A stretch of 41,647 bases of DNA from an uncultured Oscillibacter sp. (GCA_948902155.1 CAQVQZ010000002.1:1-41647); one strand, 5' to 3'. Counted from the first letter of the stretch, positions 22,615 through 31,004 are shown. Made by a program: numbers and translations. Notes: a model not told the origin generated them from the sequence alone.

Positions 22615-22784
22615 TTCAGCCGCCCCTCCAGGGCCATTTTCGCAAAGGTTGCCATGACACGGTCATGGTCCCGGTCTTCCCCATCAAACACGCACCACAG
22701 ATCATCGCTTTCCGGATATGGTTCGGCTTTTGCCAGCAGCGATTCAAAATACGCTCGATCTTCTCGCGATAAATTTGATGCCAT
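22611..22784 (-). CDS. Small acidic protein after the minor head protein
   Basis: A 57-residue acidic protein ('MASNLSREDRAYFESLLAKA', 'YPESDDLWCVFDGEDRDHDR', 'VMATFAKMALEGRLK'). It starts inside the end of the minor head protein gene (41-base overlap, AAGGAGG site). It is not a family I recognise. A small acidic gene directly behind a head protein with a variable, toxin-like C-terminus could be its immunity or chaperone partner; this is inference from position only. Confidence 0.68.
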   Translation of the reverse strand: MASNLSREDRAYFESLLAKAEPYPESDDLWCVFDGEDRDHDRVMATFAKMALEGRLK

Positions 22785-24492
22785 GCCGTTCCGCCTCCTT
22801 CAGAAACCGATTGATAATTTCAGCATAAGCCAGCGGTGTTTCCGCTTGAGCCAATTCTGTCTGGATTCCCCCAAACAGCCTTACAAATCCAGCCGCATTA
22901 TACTGATCTGTTTTCTCCAAAAGATAAACTGACCCGTTATTTCCAACCGCAGTGAAAACCTTCATATCGAAATTTCCAATAAAGTTTTCGATATCTTTTT
23001 TCGAAAATGTCAAACCGGAAGGATGATTATGTACCAAAATATGAGGACTCGGGTATCGCGGCATGAAAATCTGACGATCTGCGGCTTCGCCTATCTTGCG
23101 TTCAATCAGCCGCATATCCGGCGTGTAAACCGCTCCGGCCTCCGTGCCGGCGGGCGCGTCCTTCACCGCCCGCAGCAGGTCCCGGTGGGCCTCTTGAAGC
23201 CGCCTGGACCGCTCCGTGCTCCACCCATCCGGCTGAACCAGCGGAACACGCTGAATGGCTTCATCCGTAACGGAAATCACCCCATCCGGTATGTCTCTTA
23301 GTATATCACGATTCTGCGATTTTTCAAGAAGGCCGCGCCTTCGGTACTCTTTTTTCCAGTCCTTGTATTTCGCGTCCGGGCCCATCTTCTTCGTATCCGG
23401 GTCCCTGACGGCATACTTATGCCGCCGGAACGTCTCGAAGCTCCCGGGCCCCACCCCCGCTTCCCGGTAGCGCTGCCACTGCCTCCGGTCCTCCAGCCAG
23501 TGCCGCCGGGCCAGCTCCTTCTTCCGGTACGCCTCCCGCTGCTTCTCCGTCCGGGGGTCCCGATCAAAGGGATTCTTCTCCGGATTTGAAAAATCCTTGA
23601 TTTTCTGTATCTCCTCCGCCGTCCGTCCCGCCGGGGTCCAGGCGGTCAGGGAATGGAGACAGTTGGGGTGGAGGTTCAGCCAGGTGTTGGAGAGGCCGTC
23701 CGGCCCCTGGGGGTCCATCTTCCCGAACGCCGCCGCCAGGGGCGGGAAATCCGGGTCCGTGCCGCTTTTGGAGTACACCCGCCCCTCGTAGGCCGCGCAG
23801 AGCTTGCAGGTGCTCCCGACGGCTTTGATCTGGAACAGGTCCGGGCCCGCCGTCAGCACGGACAGCACCGCCGCCTGGCGGGAGGTGGTCCGGGAGGCCA
23901 TGGCGCAGTAGCTGTGCAGGCTCCAGCGCCGCCCCGCCTTGTCCACGAAGGCCGTCACGCCCTCCCGGCGCAGGGCCTCCACGAAGTCCGGCAGGGCCTT
24001 GTACACGCCCCGGCCCATGGCCCGCCGGAGCGCCGTCTGCTCCAGCCCCACCCGGCGGAACAGGTCCGGCTCCGCCCGGCCGACGACCGCCTCCCGCAAG
24101 CTGACCAGGGCCGTGGCGGAAGCCTCGGTGAGCTGGCCCATGAGGTTCATGGTCAGCCGCTGGACCAGGTCCGCCTGCTCGCCGGTGAGGGTCCGGGCGT
24201 TCTGATACGCCGCCAGGTGCTTGGCGGGGGTCTCGCCGGGGGAGCGCTTCCGCTCCGGCCTCCGGACGTAGAACTGGGCCTCGATCATCCGGGGGACGTA
24301 CTCCCAGCAGTCGGATTCCAGGTTCCGAAGGATGGCCTGGACCCGCTCCAGGGCGGCAACGGCGTGGTAATCCACCAGCCCCCGGGAGCGGAGGCGTCCG
24401 ATCTCGTTGATGATGGCCGTCTCCGCCCGCAGGAAGAGCTCGATCAGCTTCTGAAGCTCCCGCTCCGGCGGGCCGGGGGTCAGGGCGGGCAT
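22744..24492 (-). CDS. Minor capsid protein 2-like, with C-terminal JAMM-like domain
   Basis: A 582-residue minor head protein. Residues about 1-300 match phage minor capsid protein 2: 'LLRAETAIINEIGRLRSRG'-like helices, 'VGSTCKLCAAYEGRVYSKSG' and 'WLNLHPNCLHSLTAWTPAGR'. A charged linker (about 300-390) leads to a C-terminal domain with 'YPSPHILVHNHPSGLTFSKK' near residues 480-500. That H-x-H-P...S-x-x-D pattern resembles the JAMM/RadC-type metallopeptidase motif. The coding sequence of this part (22744 to about 23300) is clearly AT-richer than the rest, suggesting an acquired module. Proteins of this type in other prophages carry variable toxin-like C-termini. Confidence 0.78.
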   Translation of the reverse strand: MPALTPGPPERELQKLIELFLRAETAIINEIGRLRSRGLVDYHAVAALERVQAILRNLESDCWEYVPRMIEAQFYVRRPERKRSPGETPAKHLAAYQNARTLTGEQADLVQRLTMNLMGQLTEASATALVSLREAVVGRAEPDLFRRVGLEQTALRRAMGRGVYKALPDFVEALRREGVTAFVDKAGRRWSLHSYCAMASRTTSRQAAVLSVLTAGPDLFQIKAVGSTCKLCAAYEGRVYSKSGTDPDFPPLAAAFGKMDPQGPDGLSNTWLNLHPNCLHSLTAWTPAGRTAEEIQKIKDFSNPEKNPFDRDPRTEKQREAYRKKELARRHWLEDRRQWQRYREAGVGPGSFETFRRHKYAVRDPDTKKMGPDAKYKDWKKEYRRRGLLEKSQNRDILRDIPDGVISVTDEAIQRVPLVQPDGWSTERSRRLQEAHRDLLRAVKDAPAGTEAGAVYTPDMRLIERKIGEAADRQIFMPRYPSPHILVHNHPSGLTFSKKDIENFIGNFDMKVFTAVGNNGSVYLLEKTDQYNAAGFVRLFGGIQTELAQAETPLAYAEIINRFLKEAERHGIKFIARRSSVF

Positions 24493-24741
24493 TCAATCGT
24501 CCTCATCGTCCGCCAGGAGTTCCTCCTGGGTAATGCCATACAGGCCAGGCTTGAGCAGCTTCAAGAAGTCCCAAAACGGCGCTTCCGGATGGGCTGTGCC
24601 GTAGTCAATGATTTCCTGCGCCGAACCGTCGATGCAAGCGCCATACACAAGCATTTCGACGTCGTCTTCCTGCACAAGGTCTTTTTTCAGTACACCTTGC
24701 CCGATATACCGTTGTAGAAATTCTCTCAGTTTTTCTTCCAT
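24493..24741 (-). CDS. Small acidic protein between portal and minor head genes
   Basis: An 82-residue acidic protein ('MEEKLREFLQRYIGQGVLKK', 'DVEMLVYGACIDGSAQEIID', 'FWDFLKLLKPGLYGITQEEL'). AGGAGAGG precedes the ATG. It follows a portal protein with an extra C-terminal domain and ends one base before the minor head gene. It is AT-richer than its neighbours, like the 3' end of the portal gene. Family unknown; a paired partner of the portal's C-terminal domain is conceivable. Confidence 0.72.
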   Translation of the reverse strand: MEEKLREFLQRYIGQGVLKKDLVQEDDVEMLVYGACIDGSAQEIIDYGTAHPEAPFWDFLKLLKPGLYGITQEELLADDEDD

Positions 24742-24754
24742 GCAAAAACCTCTC

Positions 24755-26455
24755 CTACTTTATTTTGAAAGTCTGCAAGGTTATGAAGCCTCCGTAACCA
24801 TCAGCCTTTACCGTGTACTGTCGGCTGGCGCTCCGGATTGTTCGGATTTCGCCCGCCGGCAGCCCCGGATATCGTGTATTCAATATCCCCGTCAGCCTGG
24901 CATAGGTTTTCGGCTTCAGCTGTATCCCCCCGCGGCTCCTCTGGGGCGACGGCGCGTACTTCGTCTTTCCAATTTTACCACTTCCGCCGCCATTCGTAAA
25001 GCGCCCGTTGCTGGGGTCGTGGTGGGGGTTGTAGTCCAGGGCCGGAAGGCCGTCCCCGGTCTCCCGTTCAAAAGGCTCAAACCCAAGCCCCAGCATCGGG
25101 TCCCGGAGGGCCGTCACGTCCTGATATGTCTTCCCCTCGGCGGCGGCGATCTCCTCGTCGGTGACGCAGCCGAACAGCCCCGTCTCCTCCGACAGCTTCC
25201 GCAGCTCCCGCAGGGCCGTGTCCGCCCGCAGCAGGCCCGCCTGGAACGCGTCCCGCACCGCCTGGGCCTTCCTCTCCGCGATCTCCGCCAGCTCCCCCGC
25301 CGTCGGCGTCCACAGGGGCGGGAAGGTGACGCTCAGCCCCTCCGGCACGCCGCCCCAGGCCGAGGCGCACAGCACCGGCAGCACCTGGTCCAGGATGTCC
25401 CGCAGGCGGCTCTCCCGCAGGGTGTCCACGTACTCATAGTAGGTCTTCAGGTCGCTCTCCCCCGTGGCGTTCAGCCCCGCCGGGGCCCGGCCGAAGAGCC
25501 GGGTCATGGGGATGTGGGTCTTGGCGCACAGGTTCAGCTGGGCCCCCTCGATGACGTGGTCGAAGCCGGTGAAGCCGTACTGGGTGTTGTAGATCTTGTC
25601 CCCCCGGTTCACCAGCTGCATGCCGAAGTTGGAGCGTAGGACGCTCTGGGCCTGCATGGTGTTCCAGAACCGCCGCTGAGCGTCCCCGGAGGCCAGGGAA
25701 AAGAGCTGGTCCAGGTTCTGCACCTCCATGGTGTCCAGGTTGGCCCGGAAGGTGAGATTCCCCATGTTGTGCAGGATGCTGTCGTAGAGCACGATGTCGT
25801 CGTAGATGGGCTCGATGTCGCTCTCGCCCCAATACTGCTCCGCCGCCCGCTCCAGATAGGGCAGCATCCCGCCGGTGAAGCGGACGATGCGGGAGTGGTG
25901 GACCCGCGCCGCCAGGCGGTTCTCCGCGTCGGTGAGGGCGTAGAACTCCGGGACGGACTCCCCCCGGCGGAAGACCAGGCCCTCCTCCGGCGTCACGCCG
26001 CACCAGCGGTCGAAAATCTGGATCCCCTCGAAGGAGCCGGGGAGGACGCTGTCCAGGTCCAGGGGCGTGTCCAGCAGGTCCTCGTGGCCCCGAATGCGGA
26101 TGAGGCCCGCCGCGCCGCCGTAGAGGCTCCCCAGCTGGAGCCCCTCGCCCACGCTCCGCCGGAGCCCGGTCCGCCGCTCCTCCTGTTCCAGGGCTTCCTT
26201 CTCCTCCGGGGACACGGCCAGCTCGTACCACTTCCGGGTCATGTCGTTGGGCACGATGCTCACGACGCTGCGGCAGATGCCGCCGCCCCGGTAGAGGGAG
26301 TTCAGCAGGGCGTAATTGCCGGTGAGCCGGGTCAGGGGGTACTCCGCCGCCTCCAGAGGGGCCTGGGAGCCGTAGCCCAGGCGGAACAGTGGATTGGAAA
26401 AGGCGTCCGCCGCCGGGATTTGGGGCGCGGGGCGGTGTTTCTTTCGTCTGGACAT
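24755..26455 (-). CDS. Portal protein (DUF1073-like) with C-terminal add-on
   Basis: A 566-residue protein. Residues about 1-460 match DUF1073-type portal proteins: 'SNPLFRLGYGSQAPLEAAEY', 'YRGGGICRSVVSIVPNDMTR', 'SLYGGAAGLIRIRGHEDLLD', 'FGRAPAGLNATGESDLKTYY' and 'LWTPTAGELAEIAERKAQAV'. It would form the 12-subunit vertex ring. Near residue 478, 'YNPHHDPSNGRFTNGGGSG' starts a linker that often joins phage head proteins to variable C-terminal domains. Here a 65-residue domain follows ('KPKTYARLTGILNTRYPGLP', 'ASRQYTVKADGYGGFITLQT'), AT-richer than the rest. Its role is unknown. Confidence 0.85.
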   Translation of the reverse strand: MSRRKKHRPAPQIPAADAFSNPLFRLGYGSQAPLEAAEYPLTRLTGNYALLNSLYRGGGICRSVVSIVPNDMTRKWYELAVSPEEKEALEQEERRTGLRRSVGEGLQLGSLYGGAAGLIRIRGHEDLLDTPLDLDSVLPGSFEGIQIFDRWCGVTPEEGLVFRRGESVPEFYALTDAENRLAARVHHSRIVRFTGGMLPYLERAAEQYWGESDIEPIYDDIVLYDSILHNMGNLTFRANLDTMEVQNLDQLFSLASGDAQRRFWNTMQAQSVLRSNFGMQLVNRGDKIYNTQYGFTGFDHVIEGAQLNLCAKTHIPMTRLFGRAPAGLNATGESDLKTYYEYVDTLRESRLRDILDQVLPVLCASAWGGVPEGLSVTFPPLWTPTAGELAEIAERKAQAVRDAFQAGLLRADTALRELRKLSEETGLFGCVTDEEIAAAEGKTYQDVTALRDPMLGLGFEPFERETGDGLPALDYNPHHDPSNGRFTNGGGSGKIGKTKYAPSPQRSRGGIQLKPKTYARLTGILNTRYPGLPAGEIRTIRSASRQYTVKADGYGGFITLQTFKIK

Positions 26456-27676
26456 TTACGAAAACCTCCAATCCGGAAGGGTGTTGATGTAATAGCGCAG
26501 GGCGTCGGGGCCGTGGTCGTTCTGCTTCACGGGCTTCTCCTCCCCCCGCAGGGCCGCCTGCTTGTCCCACAGGTAGGTCCCCAGCTCGTCCAGCAGCCCG
26601 GCGCAGCCCTCGTTGACGAGAATCTGCCGCCGCTGGAACAGGGTCCCCGTCCGGCGGATGCCGTCCAGGACCTCGTTGTCCGCCGGGATGACGTACACGC
26701 CCCGGCGGCGCAGCTCCGCGATGAAGGACGCCGCCGAGGGGTCCACAACGGCGGGGCACCAGCGGTCCCCCATGAAGGCCATGAAGTCCTCCCCGTATTC
26801 CAGGTCCGTCTTCTGCCGCCCGTCCTTCCGGCTGTCCCAGCGGTATTCCCGGTCCACCAGGATATTGCCGTGATAGTCGTAGACGTCCAGGAACACGGTG
26901 GGGTTGGCGGTGCCGTAGTCCACGGCGATGGCCCGGACGGAGCTTGCGATCAGGTCCACGGGCTTCTCCCGCTCCCGGTAGACGTTTTCCGTCTGGCTGA
27001 ACATGTCGTAGACCAGCCCCTCGGACATGACCCACAGCCCCAGGATGTAGCGCTGGTAGAACACGCCGGAGTACATGCTCCGGTAGCGCTCCAGCATCCC
27101 TTCGCTGAGGGCCGGGTTGTCCTCCATGCGGAAGTGGAGGTGCAGGGCGTTGTGCTCCGCCGCCTTCAGAATCCACTCCTGGCGGAACCAGTGGAGGGGG
27201 TTCTCCGGGTTGCAGCTGAACCAGAGCTTGCTGCCCTCCACGCTGCACCGGGCCAGGGCCTGCTCCACGAAGGACCGGGGCATCAGGGCCGCCTCGTCCA
27301 GCAGCACTCCCGCCAGGGTCACGCCCTGGATGAGGGCGGCGCTGGACTCGTCCTTGCCGCCGAAGAGGTAGAAGCGGTTTTCCCGCTCCCCCCGCCGGAC
27401 GGCGAGGGTGTGGCCGCCCCGGCTGTACCGGAGGTCGAAGTGCCGCCGCAGGTAGGCCACGGACAGCAGGGGGGTGACGATGTTCCGCTCCACCGCCCCC
27501 ACGGACTTGCCGCAGAAGGCGAAGGAGCATCCCCGGAAGCTCCCCATGGCCCACAGGAGGAAGGAGAGGGACATGACGCTGGTCTTCCCGGAGCGCACCG
27601 CCCCGTCGCAGATCAGGGCGTCGTAGCCGCTGTAGGGGAAGCGCAGGACCTGCAGCTGCTTCTCAGAGAAGCCCAT
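26456..27676 (-). CDS. terL: Terminase large subunit
   Basis: A 406-residue packaging ATPase/nuclease of the PBSX type. Walker A is GAVRSGKT (residues 25-32) and Walker B is LLDEA (about 125-129). Nuclease-domain acidic motifs are 'AIAVDYGTANPT', 'AVVDPSAAS' and 'NDHGPDALRYYI'. It starts inside the end of the small subunit gene and its stop adjoins the portal start. Complete and apparently intact. It cuts concatemers and drives DNA into the prohead. Confidence 0.93.
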   Translation of the reverse strand: MGFSEKQLQVLRFPYSGYDALICDGAVRSGKTSVMSLSFLLWAMGSFRGCSFAFCGKSVGAVERNIVTPLLSVAYLRRHFDLRYSRGGHTLAVRRGERENRFYLFGGKDESSAALIQGVTLAGVLLDEAALMPRSFVEQALARCSVEGSKLWFSCNPENPLHWFRQEWILKAAEHNALHLHFRMEDNPALSEGMLERYRSMYSGVFYQRYILGLWVMSEGLVYDMFSQTENVYREREKPVDLIASSVRAIAVDYGTANPTVFLDVYDYHGNILVDREYRWDSRKDGRQKTDLEYGEDFMAFMGDRWCPAVVDPSAASFIAELRRRGVYVIPADNEVLDGIRRTGTLFQRRQILVNEGCAGLLDELGTYLWDKQAALRGEEKPVKQNDHGPDALRYYINTLPDWRFS

Positions 27677-28484
27677 GGGACTCCTTCAGCGCGGCGGTGA
27701 TGGGGTCGTCGGCCCCGCCGTCCGGGCTTTCGGCGGAGGCCGGGGTCTCCGCGCGGAGCTTCGCGATGCGGGCCCGCTGCTCCTCGGTGGCCAGGTCCAT
27801 GTGGTCCGACAGCCACTGGAGGGCCTTCATCCGGTCCGCCAGCTTGACCTTGAAGCCGTCTTTTCCCTGGCTGACCTCCGTCAGCAGGGTGCCGTCCACC
27901 TCCCCGGAGGACCGGGTCCGCACTACGTTCACCGTCCGGGTCAGCGGCACCTTCTCTCCGGTGTCCGGGTCCTTCACCGTCACCGGGCCGTACATGGCCA
28001 TGACGGGGACCTCCTCCCGGCTGAACTCCACGAAATCCGTCACGTCGGCAAAGGCGATCTCCAGGTACTTCTGGAAGACGTCGTCCGGGGCCAGGAGGGC
28101 TTTTGCGCACTGTTCCCGCTTGATTCTGGCGATTTCCTCCCGAATCTTAGGGTTTCTTAGCATGTTGGACCCGTTTACCATGGCCGCAGCATAGGAGCAC
28201 CCGTATGCTTTCTGATAAGCACGGGTGGCGTTGAAATTTTTGGCGTAATAAAGAATAAACAGGCGCTGTTTTTCGGTGAGGGCCGCTTTCCTCCGGGAAG
28301 GGGGCCGGGCGTTCGCTTCTATGTGAGCGCTCGCGCCCGCCTTTTCCTCCCAGTTGTAGGCGCATTTCCAGCGCCGGACCGTCCCCGGCGGAACGTCCAG
28401 GGCCGCGGCGATGTCCGACGGCTTCCAGCCGCTTCGGTACAGCTCCAGGGCGAGGTCCGCCTTTTCGTTTTTGGGTTTCGGCAT
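27663..28484 (-). CDS. terS: Terminase small subunit
   Basis: A 273-residue DNA-recognition subunit. The N-terminal helix-turn-helix ('MPKPKNEKADLALELYRSGW', 'PSDIAAALDVPPGTVRRWKC') is the PBSX-type Phage_terminase domain. A terminase_2-like part follows ('LTEKQRLFILYYAKNFNATR', 'AYQKAYGCSYAAAMVNGSNM', 'NPKIREEIARIKREQ'). The C-terminal part is acidic and may contact the large subunit. AAGGAG lies before the ATG. First gene of the packaging-head operon, downstream of an AT-rich promoter region at 28750-28830. Confidence 0.9.
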   Translation of the reverse strand: MPKPKNEKADLALELYRSGWKPSDIAAALDVPPGTVRRWKCAYNWEEKAGASAHIEANARPPSRRKAALTEKQRLFILYYAKNFNATRAYQKAYGCSYAAAMVNGSNMLRNPKIREEIARIKREQCAKALLAPDDVFQKYLEIAFADVTDFVEFSREEVPVMAMYGPVTVKDPDTGEKVPLTRTVNVVRTRSSGEVDGTLLTEVSQGKDGFKVKLADRMKALQWLSDHMDLATEEQRARIAKLRAETPASAESPDGGADDPITAALKESHGLL

Positions 28485-28561
28485 GGCCGCTCCTTCCCGC
28501 CTGAGAAAAACAAAAAGCCCTCGCCGTGTGATTCACGCTTGGCAAATCACGAGGCTCAGGC

Positions 28562-28747
28562 TCACTGGCTCAGGCTCAAATCAATGTTCAAAAATCGCTC
28601 CTTGCGGCAGAACCGGCAGTACACATACGCACGGACCCTTCCGTCCGCCGGAAGCCGGAGCAGTTTCATCTGCCCGCACTTGGGGCAAAGCACCCATCGG
28701 TCTTTGGTGACCAGTGTAGCAGTATTCGGCTCGCTTTGCAAGGTCAA
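28562..28747 (-). CDS. Small zinc-ribbon protein (Cys-rich KTR-like)
   Basis: A 61-residue protein with two Cys pairs, 'WVLCPKCGQMKLLRL' and 'YVYCRFCRKERFL', forming one zinc ribbon. The spacing resembles the Cys-rich KTR and Com-like small proteins of Firmicutes mobile elements. It is read just before terS and after the AT-rich region. Com-like proteins can act as translation or transcription regulators, but that is only family-level analogy. Its end carries a 12-bp direct repeat (28556-28581 region) that includes the stop codon. Confidence 0.75.
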   Translation of the reverse strand: MTLQSEPNTATLVTKDRWVLCPKCGQMKLLRLPADGRVRAYVYCRFCRKERFLNIDLSLSQ

Positions 28748-28768
28748 ATCCCCCCTGTCACTAAAAAA

Positions 28769-28811
28769 ATATAAGCCTTCAAGTCACAGACTACCAATAG
28801 AAGATATATCT
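28769..28811 (-). promoter_or_regulatory. Candidate promoter/operator for packaging-head operon
   Basis: In an AT-rich gap of about 90 bases, the minus strand has TTGGTA (28792-28797), a 17-base spacer and TTATAT (28769-28774). A palindrome AGATATATCT (28802-28811) lies just upstream. This is the only AT-rich non-coding gap ahead of terS, so it is the best candidate for the late promoter with an activator or repressor site. Confidence 0.5.
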
Positions 28812-28836
28812 AATACCACTGTCTAAATATAAAGCG

Positions 28837-29553
28837 CTACTTTTCCGGCAGCAGATAGCGGGCGTATTGATAAAATCCCCACTCCGATTTTTTCAGCTCA
28901 TTCGCGCAGGGAAGCAATACCGCGTTCTTCGGGATGGAGATTCGCCCCGTCCGGTTGCACTCGATACGCGGCGGCGGAATCAGCTTCTTCAGCTGCCGGG
29001 AATCGCCCCAGGCGTGGCGGCCCACCTCGGGCCGTTCCTTGGTGAAGTAGCGGGCCAGGTTGCGGTAGCCCTTTTCGGCCCATACCCGCTTTTCGTCGAA
29101 GGGCTCGTCGTCCACAAAGCCGCATTTCCAGAGGAACCGCGCCGCCGCCGGAGGCAGATCGCTGTCCCGGAAGAACGCGTGGATATGCCAGCGGTGGTCG
29201 CCGTGGAGGCCCTCGATGCGGTAGACGTAGAAGTCCAGGGGCGCATCCTTCCGCCAGCGCCTCACCCGCGCGAGGAACGCGTACCAGGCGTTCCTCGCGC
29301 CCTCAAAATCCCTGGGCAGGTACTCGCCGGAGAAGGTGAACGTGTAGAAAACGCCGTCGTAGCCGAAGAGGGCCAGCCGGAGCTCCAGGCGGTCCAGGGA
29401 CGTGCCGCTCAGGGCGGGGTGATCGGAGCGCTGGGCTTTGCAGCGTTCGACAAAACGGTGGTTGTCGGTGGAAAAAGCTTTGACAAATGGGCCTGCCCGC
29501 TGGCGGACGCAGTACCACTCCGGTTCCGGCGGGGGCCCCTTAAAACTGCTCAC
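28837..29553 (-). CDS. HUH-type replication-associated protein
   Basis: A 238-residue protein. 'VFYTFTFSGEYLPRDFEGAR' (strand and loop), 'FLARVRRWRKDAPLDFYVYR', 'HGDHRWHIHAFF' (HxH motif), 'LWKCGFVDDEPFDEKRVWAE' and 'YRNLARYFTKERPE' (candidate catalytic Tyr region) follow the order of rolling-circle replication endonucleases of the ORF2/G2P type. The start is placed at the GTG at 29553, which overlaps the previous stop (GTGA) and has GGAGG upstream. Such genes occur in Clostridia phages near the terminase, with unknown purpose; nicking at an origin or packaging site is possible. Confidence 0.72.
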   Translation of the reverse strand: MSSFKGPPPEPEWYCVRQRAGPFVKAFSTDNHRFVERCKAQRSDHPALSGTSLDRLELRLALFGYDGVFYTFTFSGEYLPRDFEGARNAWYAFLARVRRWRKDAPLDFYVYRIEGLHGDHRWHIHAFFRDSDLPPAAARFLWKCGFVDDEPFDEKRVWAEKGYRNLARYFTKERPEVGRHAWGDSRQLKKLIPPPRIECNRTGRISIPKNAVLLPCANELKKSEWGFYQYARYLLPEK

Positions 29554-29828
29554 GCTTCCGGCCTCCTGTCCTCCAGCCCGCACCGGGCCGGGTCGTTGAG
29601 GCAGGGATTCCGGCAGCGGTCCCGTTTTCGCTCCACGCAGTCCGCGCATCGTCGTCGCAAAGTCCGCTCTGCTCCGTTTCCCACTCCGTGGAAAACTCCG
29701 CCCGCTCCCTTGCTCCTCCTCTCCCCACCGGAACCGCTCCGCTGGGTTCCGGCGGGGACCCCGTTTGGGTCCCCCCGCTTGTCGCAGTGGAAGCGGGAGC
29801 ACATCCGGGGGGCCTTCTTCTTACGCAT
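29550..29828 (-). CDS. Cys-rich small protein
   Basis: A 92-residue basic protein with Cys at both ends: 'MCSRFHCDKRGD' and 'RRRCADCVERKRDRCRNPCL' plus 'DPARCGLEDRR'. The spacing suggests one or two zinc sites. The central part is low-complexity Gly/Arg. It overlaps the upstream gene by 8 bases and the HUH-type gene by 4, so it is translated in the same unit. Family not recognised. Confidence 0.65.
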   Translation of the reverse strand: MRKKKAPRMCSRFHCDKRGDPNGVPAGTQRSGSGGERRSKGAGGVFHGVGNGAERTLRRRCADCVERKRDRCRNPCLNDPARCGLEDRRPEA

Positions 29829-30354
29829 TCTCCATCCCCTCCTTCAGCTTCCCGGCGGCCCGGCGCATATCCTTCAGCAAGCCGCCCGCGCATGCATAAA
29901 TCGCCGCCGCCTTTTCCAGGTCCGGGGCCCATAGGGAAATCACGCAGCCGTCCGCTTTGACCCTCAGCTCCACGCCGCCGTTCTCCGGCAAAACCGTAGA
30001 TTCGATCTGAGCGGGACTCTCCGCCGGGGTTTCCCCTCCGCGCGCAAGCTGAGAGGGCAGTCCCAGCTTCCGCCGCCAGAACCCGACCGCTGTCCCCGTG
30101 GCCCCGACCTCCGCCGCGATCCGGGCGTCCGTGTATCCTTGTTCGTAGAGGGCACGGGCCTTCTCCGTGTCCCAGGTTCGTCCCTTCACGGGCGGGCACT
30201 CCTTCCATGTTTGTTTAGGGTCCTTCTTCTCCTCTACGCGCACCGTACAGCCCTCCCCCGGCGGGCAGGGGCGGCGGTGGCCGGTGGTCAGGAGATAATC
30301 GCAGTACCATTCCCCGCTCAGCAGGACGGCGTAGGCGCAGCCTTCGCAGCTCAT
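29821..30354 (-). CDS. HTH protein with Cys-rich N-terminus
   Basis: A 177-residue protein. The N-terminus 'MSCEGCAYAVLLSGEWYCDY' with 'CPPGEGC' is likely a zinc site. Residues about 65-100 ('WDTEKARALYEQGYTDARIA', 'AEVGATGTAVGFWRRKLGLP') form a helix-turn-helix resembling resolvase/transposase-type domains. The C-terminal half is unassigned. I choose the ATG at 30354, which overlaps the previous stop (ATGA). Common in Oscillospiraceae prophages as a likely DNA-binding regulator; target unknown. Confidence 0.7.
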   Translation of the reverse strand: MSCEGCAYAVLLSGEWYCDYLLTTGHRRPCPPGEGCTVRVEEKKDPKQTWKECPPVKGRTWDTEKARALYEQGYTDARIAAEVGATGTAVGFWRRKLGLPSQLARGGETPAESPAQIESTVLPENGGVELRVKADGCVISLWAPDLEKAAAIYACAGGLLKDMRRAAGKLKEGMENA

Positions 30355-31004
30355 AGCCCGGCCTCCTCCCGGCTGATGCGCCGGAACGAAATGACCCACA
30401 CCCAGGGATTGGCCTCCCAGCCGTACTGGGGGCGGTCTGCGGGTTTGATGGTGGTTTCCCATAAATCCGCGAATGCTTTCCTAACCGCCGGTTTCAATCG
30501 TGTTTCCGTGTATGCAAGGCTCATATAAGACGGTTTCGGTTTAGGAAATTCTACGGATAGGCCCTCTTTCTCCAGAATGTCTAACTCGGAAATTTCCTGC
30601 AAATGCTCAACCCGCACATCCTTCACCCGCAGGAAAATCCGCGCGGCCTCTTTGGGCATGTGGATGGAGGGACGCCACTTACCTGGATGCATCATCCCTG
30701 GCTTTTGGTCTGCCTTGTAAAGATATGAACCCACCAGTGTTGTCCACGTCTCCCGCACATACAGGATGTCGCCGGGCTGGTAAGGCGCGTAGAACGGCAT
30801 GCAGGAATGGAAATCGTCCGGTTTATGGAACAACGCGCATAGACGTTCATCCGAGTCAAAGTAAGTCCCCTTCAAAACCGTGAAATCGCCCTCTGTTTGA
30901 AAGGGAGCCCGCCGCGTCACTGTCTTGCGGTCCTCCAGAACGGCCCGAATCGCTTCATCCGCCGCAGGCGGCGGGAAATGAATCGGTTTCATATTGCTTC
31001 TCAC
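30351..31004 (-). CDS. ASCH-like phage protein
   Basis: A 217-residue protein with the pattern seen in phage-encoded ASCH-superfamily proteins: 'IRAVLEDRKTVTRRAPFQTE', 'YAPYQPGDILYVRETWTTLV', 'WRPSIHMPKEAARIFLRVKD', 'VRVEHLQEISELDILEKEGL' and the C-terminal 'YGWEANPWVWVISFRRI'. ASCH domains are PUA-like folds thought to bind RNA; the phage role is unknown. It overlaps the 3D-domain gene upstream by 50 bases. Apparently complete. Confidence 0.8.
   Translation of the reverse strand: MRSNMKPIHFPPPAADEAIRAVLEDRKTVTRRAPFQTEGDFTVLKGTYFDSDERLCALFHKPDDFHSCMPFYAPYQPGDILYVRETWTTLVGSYLYKADQKPGMMHPGKWRPSIHMPKEAARIFLRVKDVRVEHLQEISELDILEKEGLSVEFPKPKPSYMSLAYTETRLKPAVRKAFADLWETTIKPADRPQYGWEANPWVWVISFRRISREEAGL

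Noticed and set aside
25434..27554. 706-residue minus-strand frame overlapping portal and terminase
   Set aside because: It is an alternative frame of two confidently assigned genes, rich in Gly/Arg/Pro/His.
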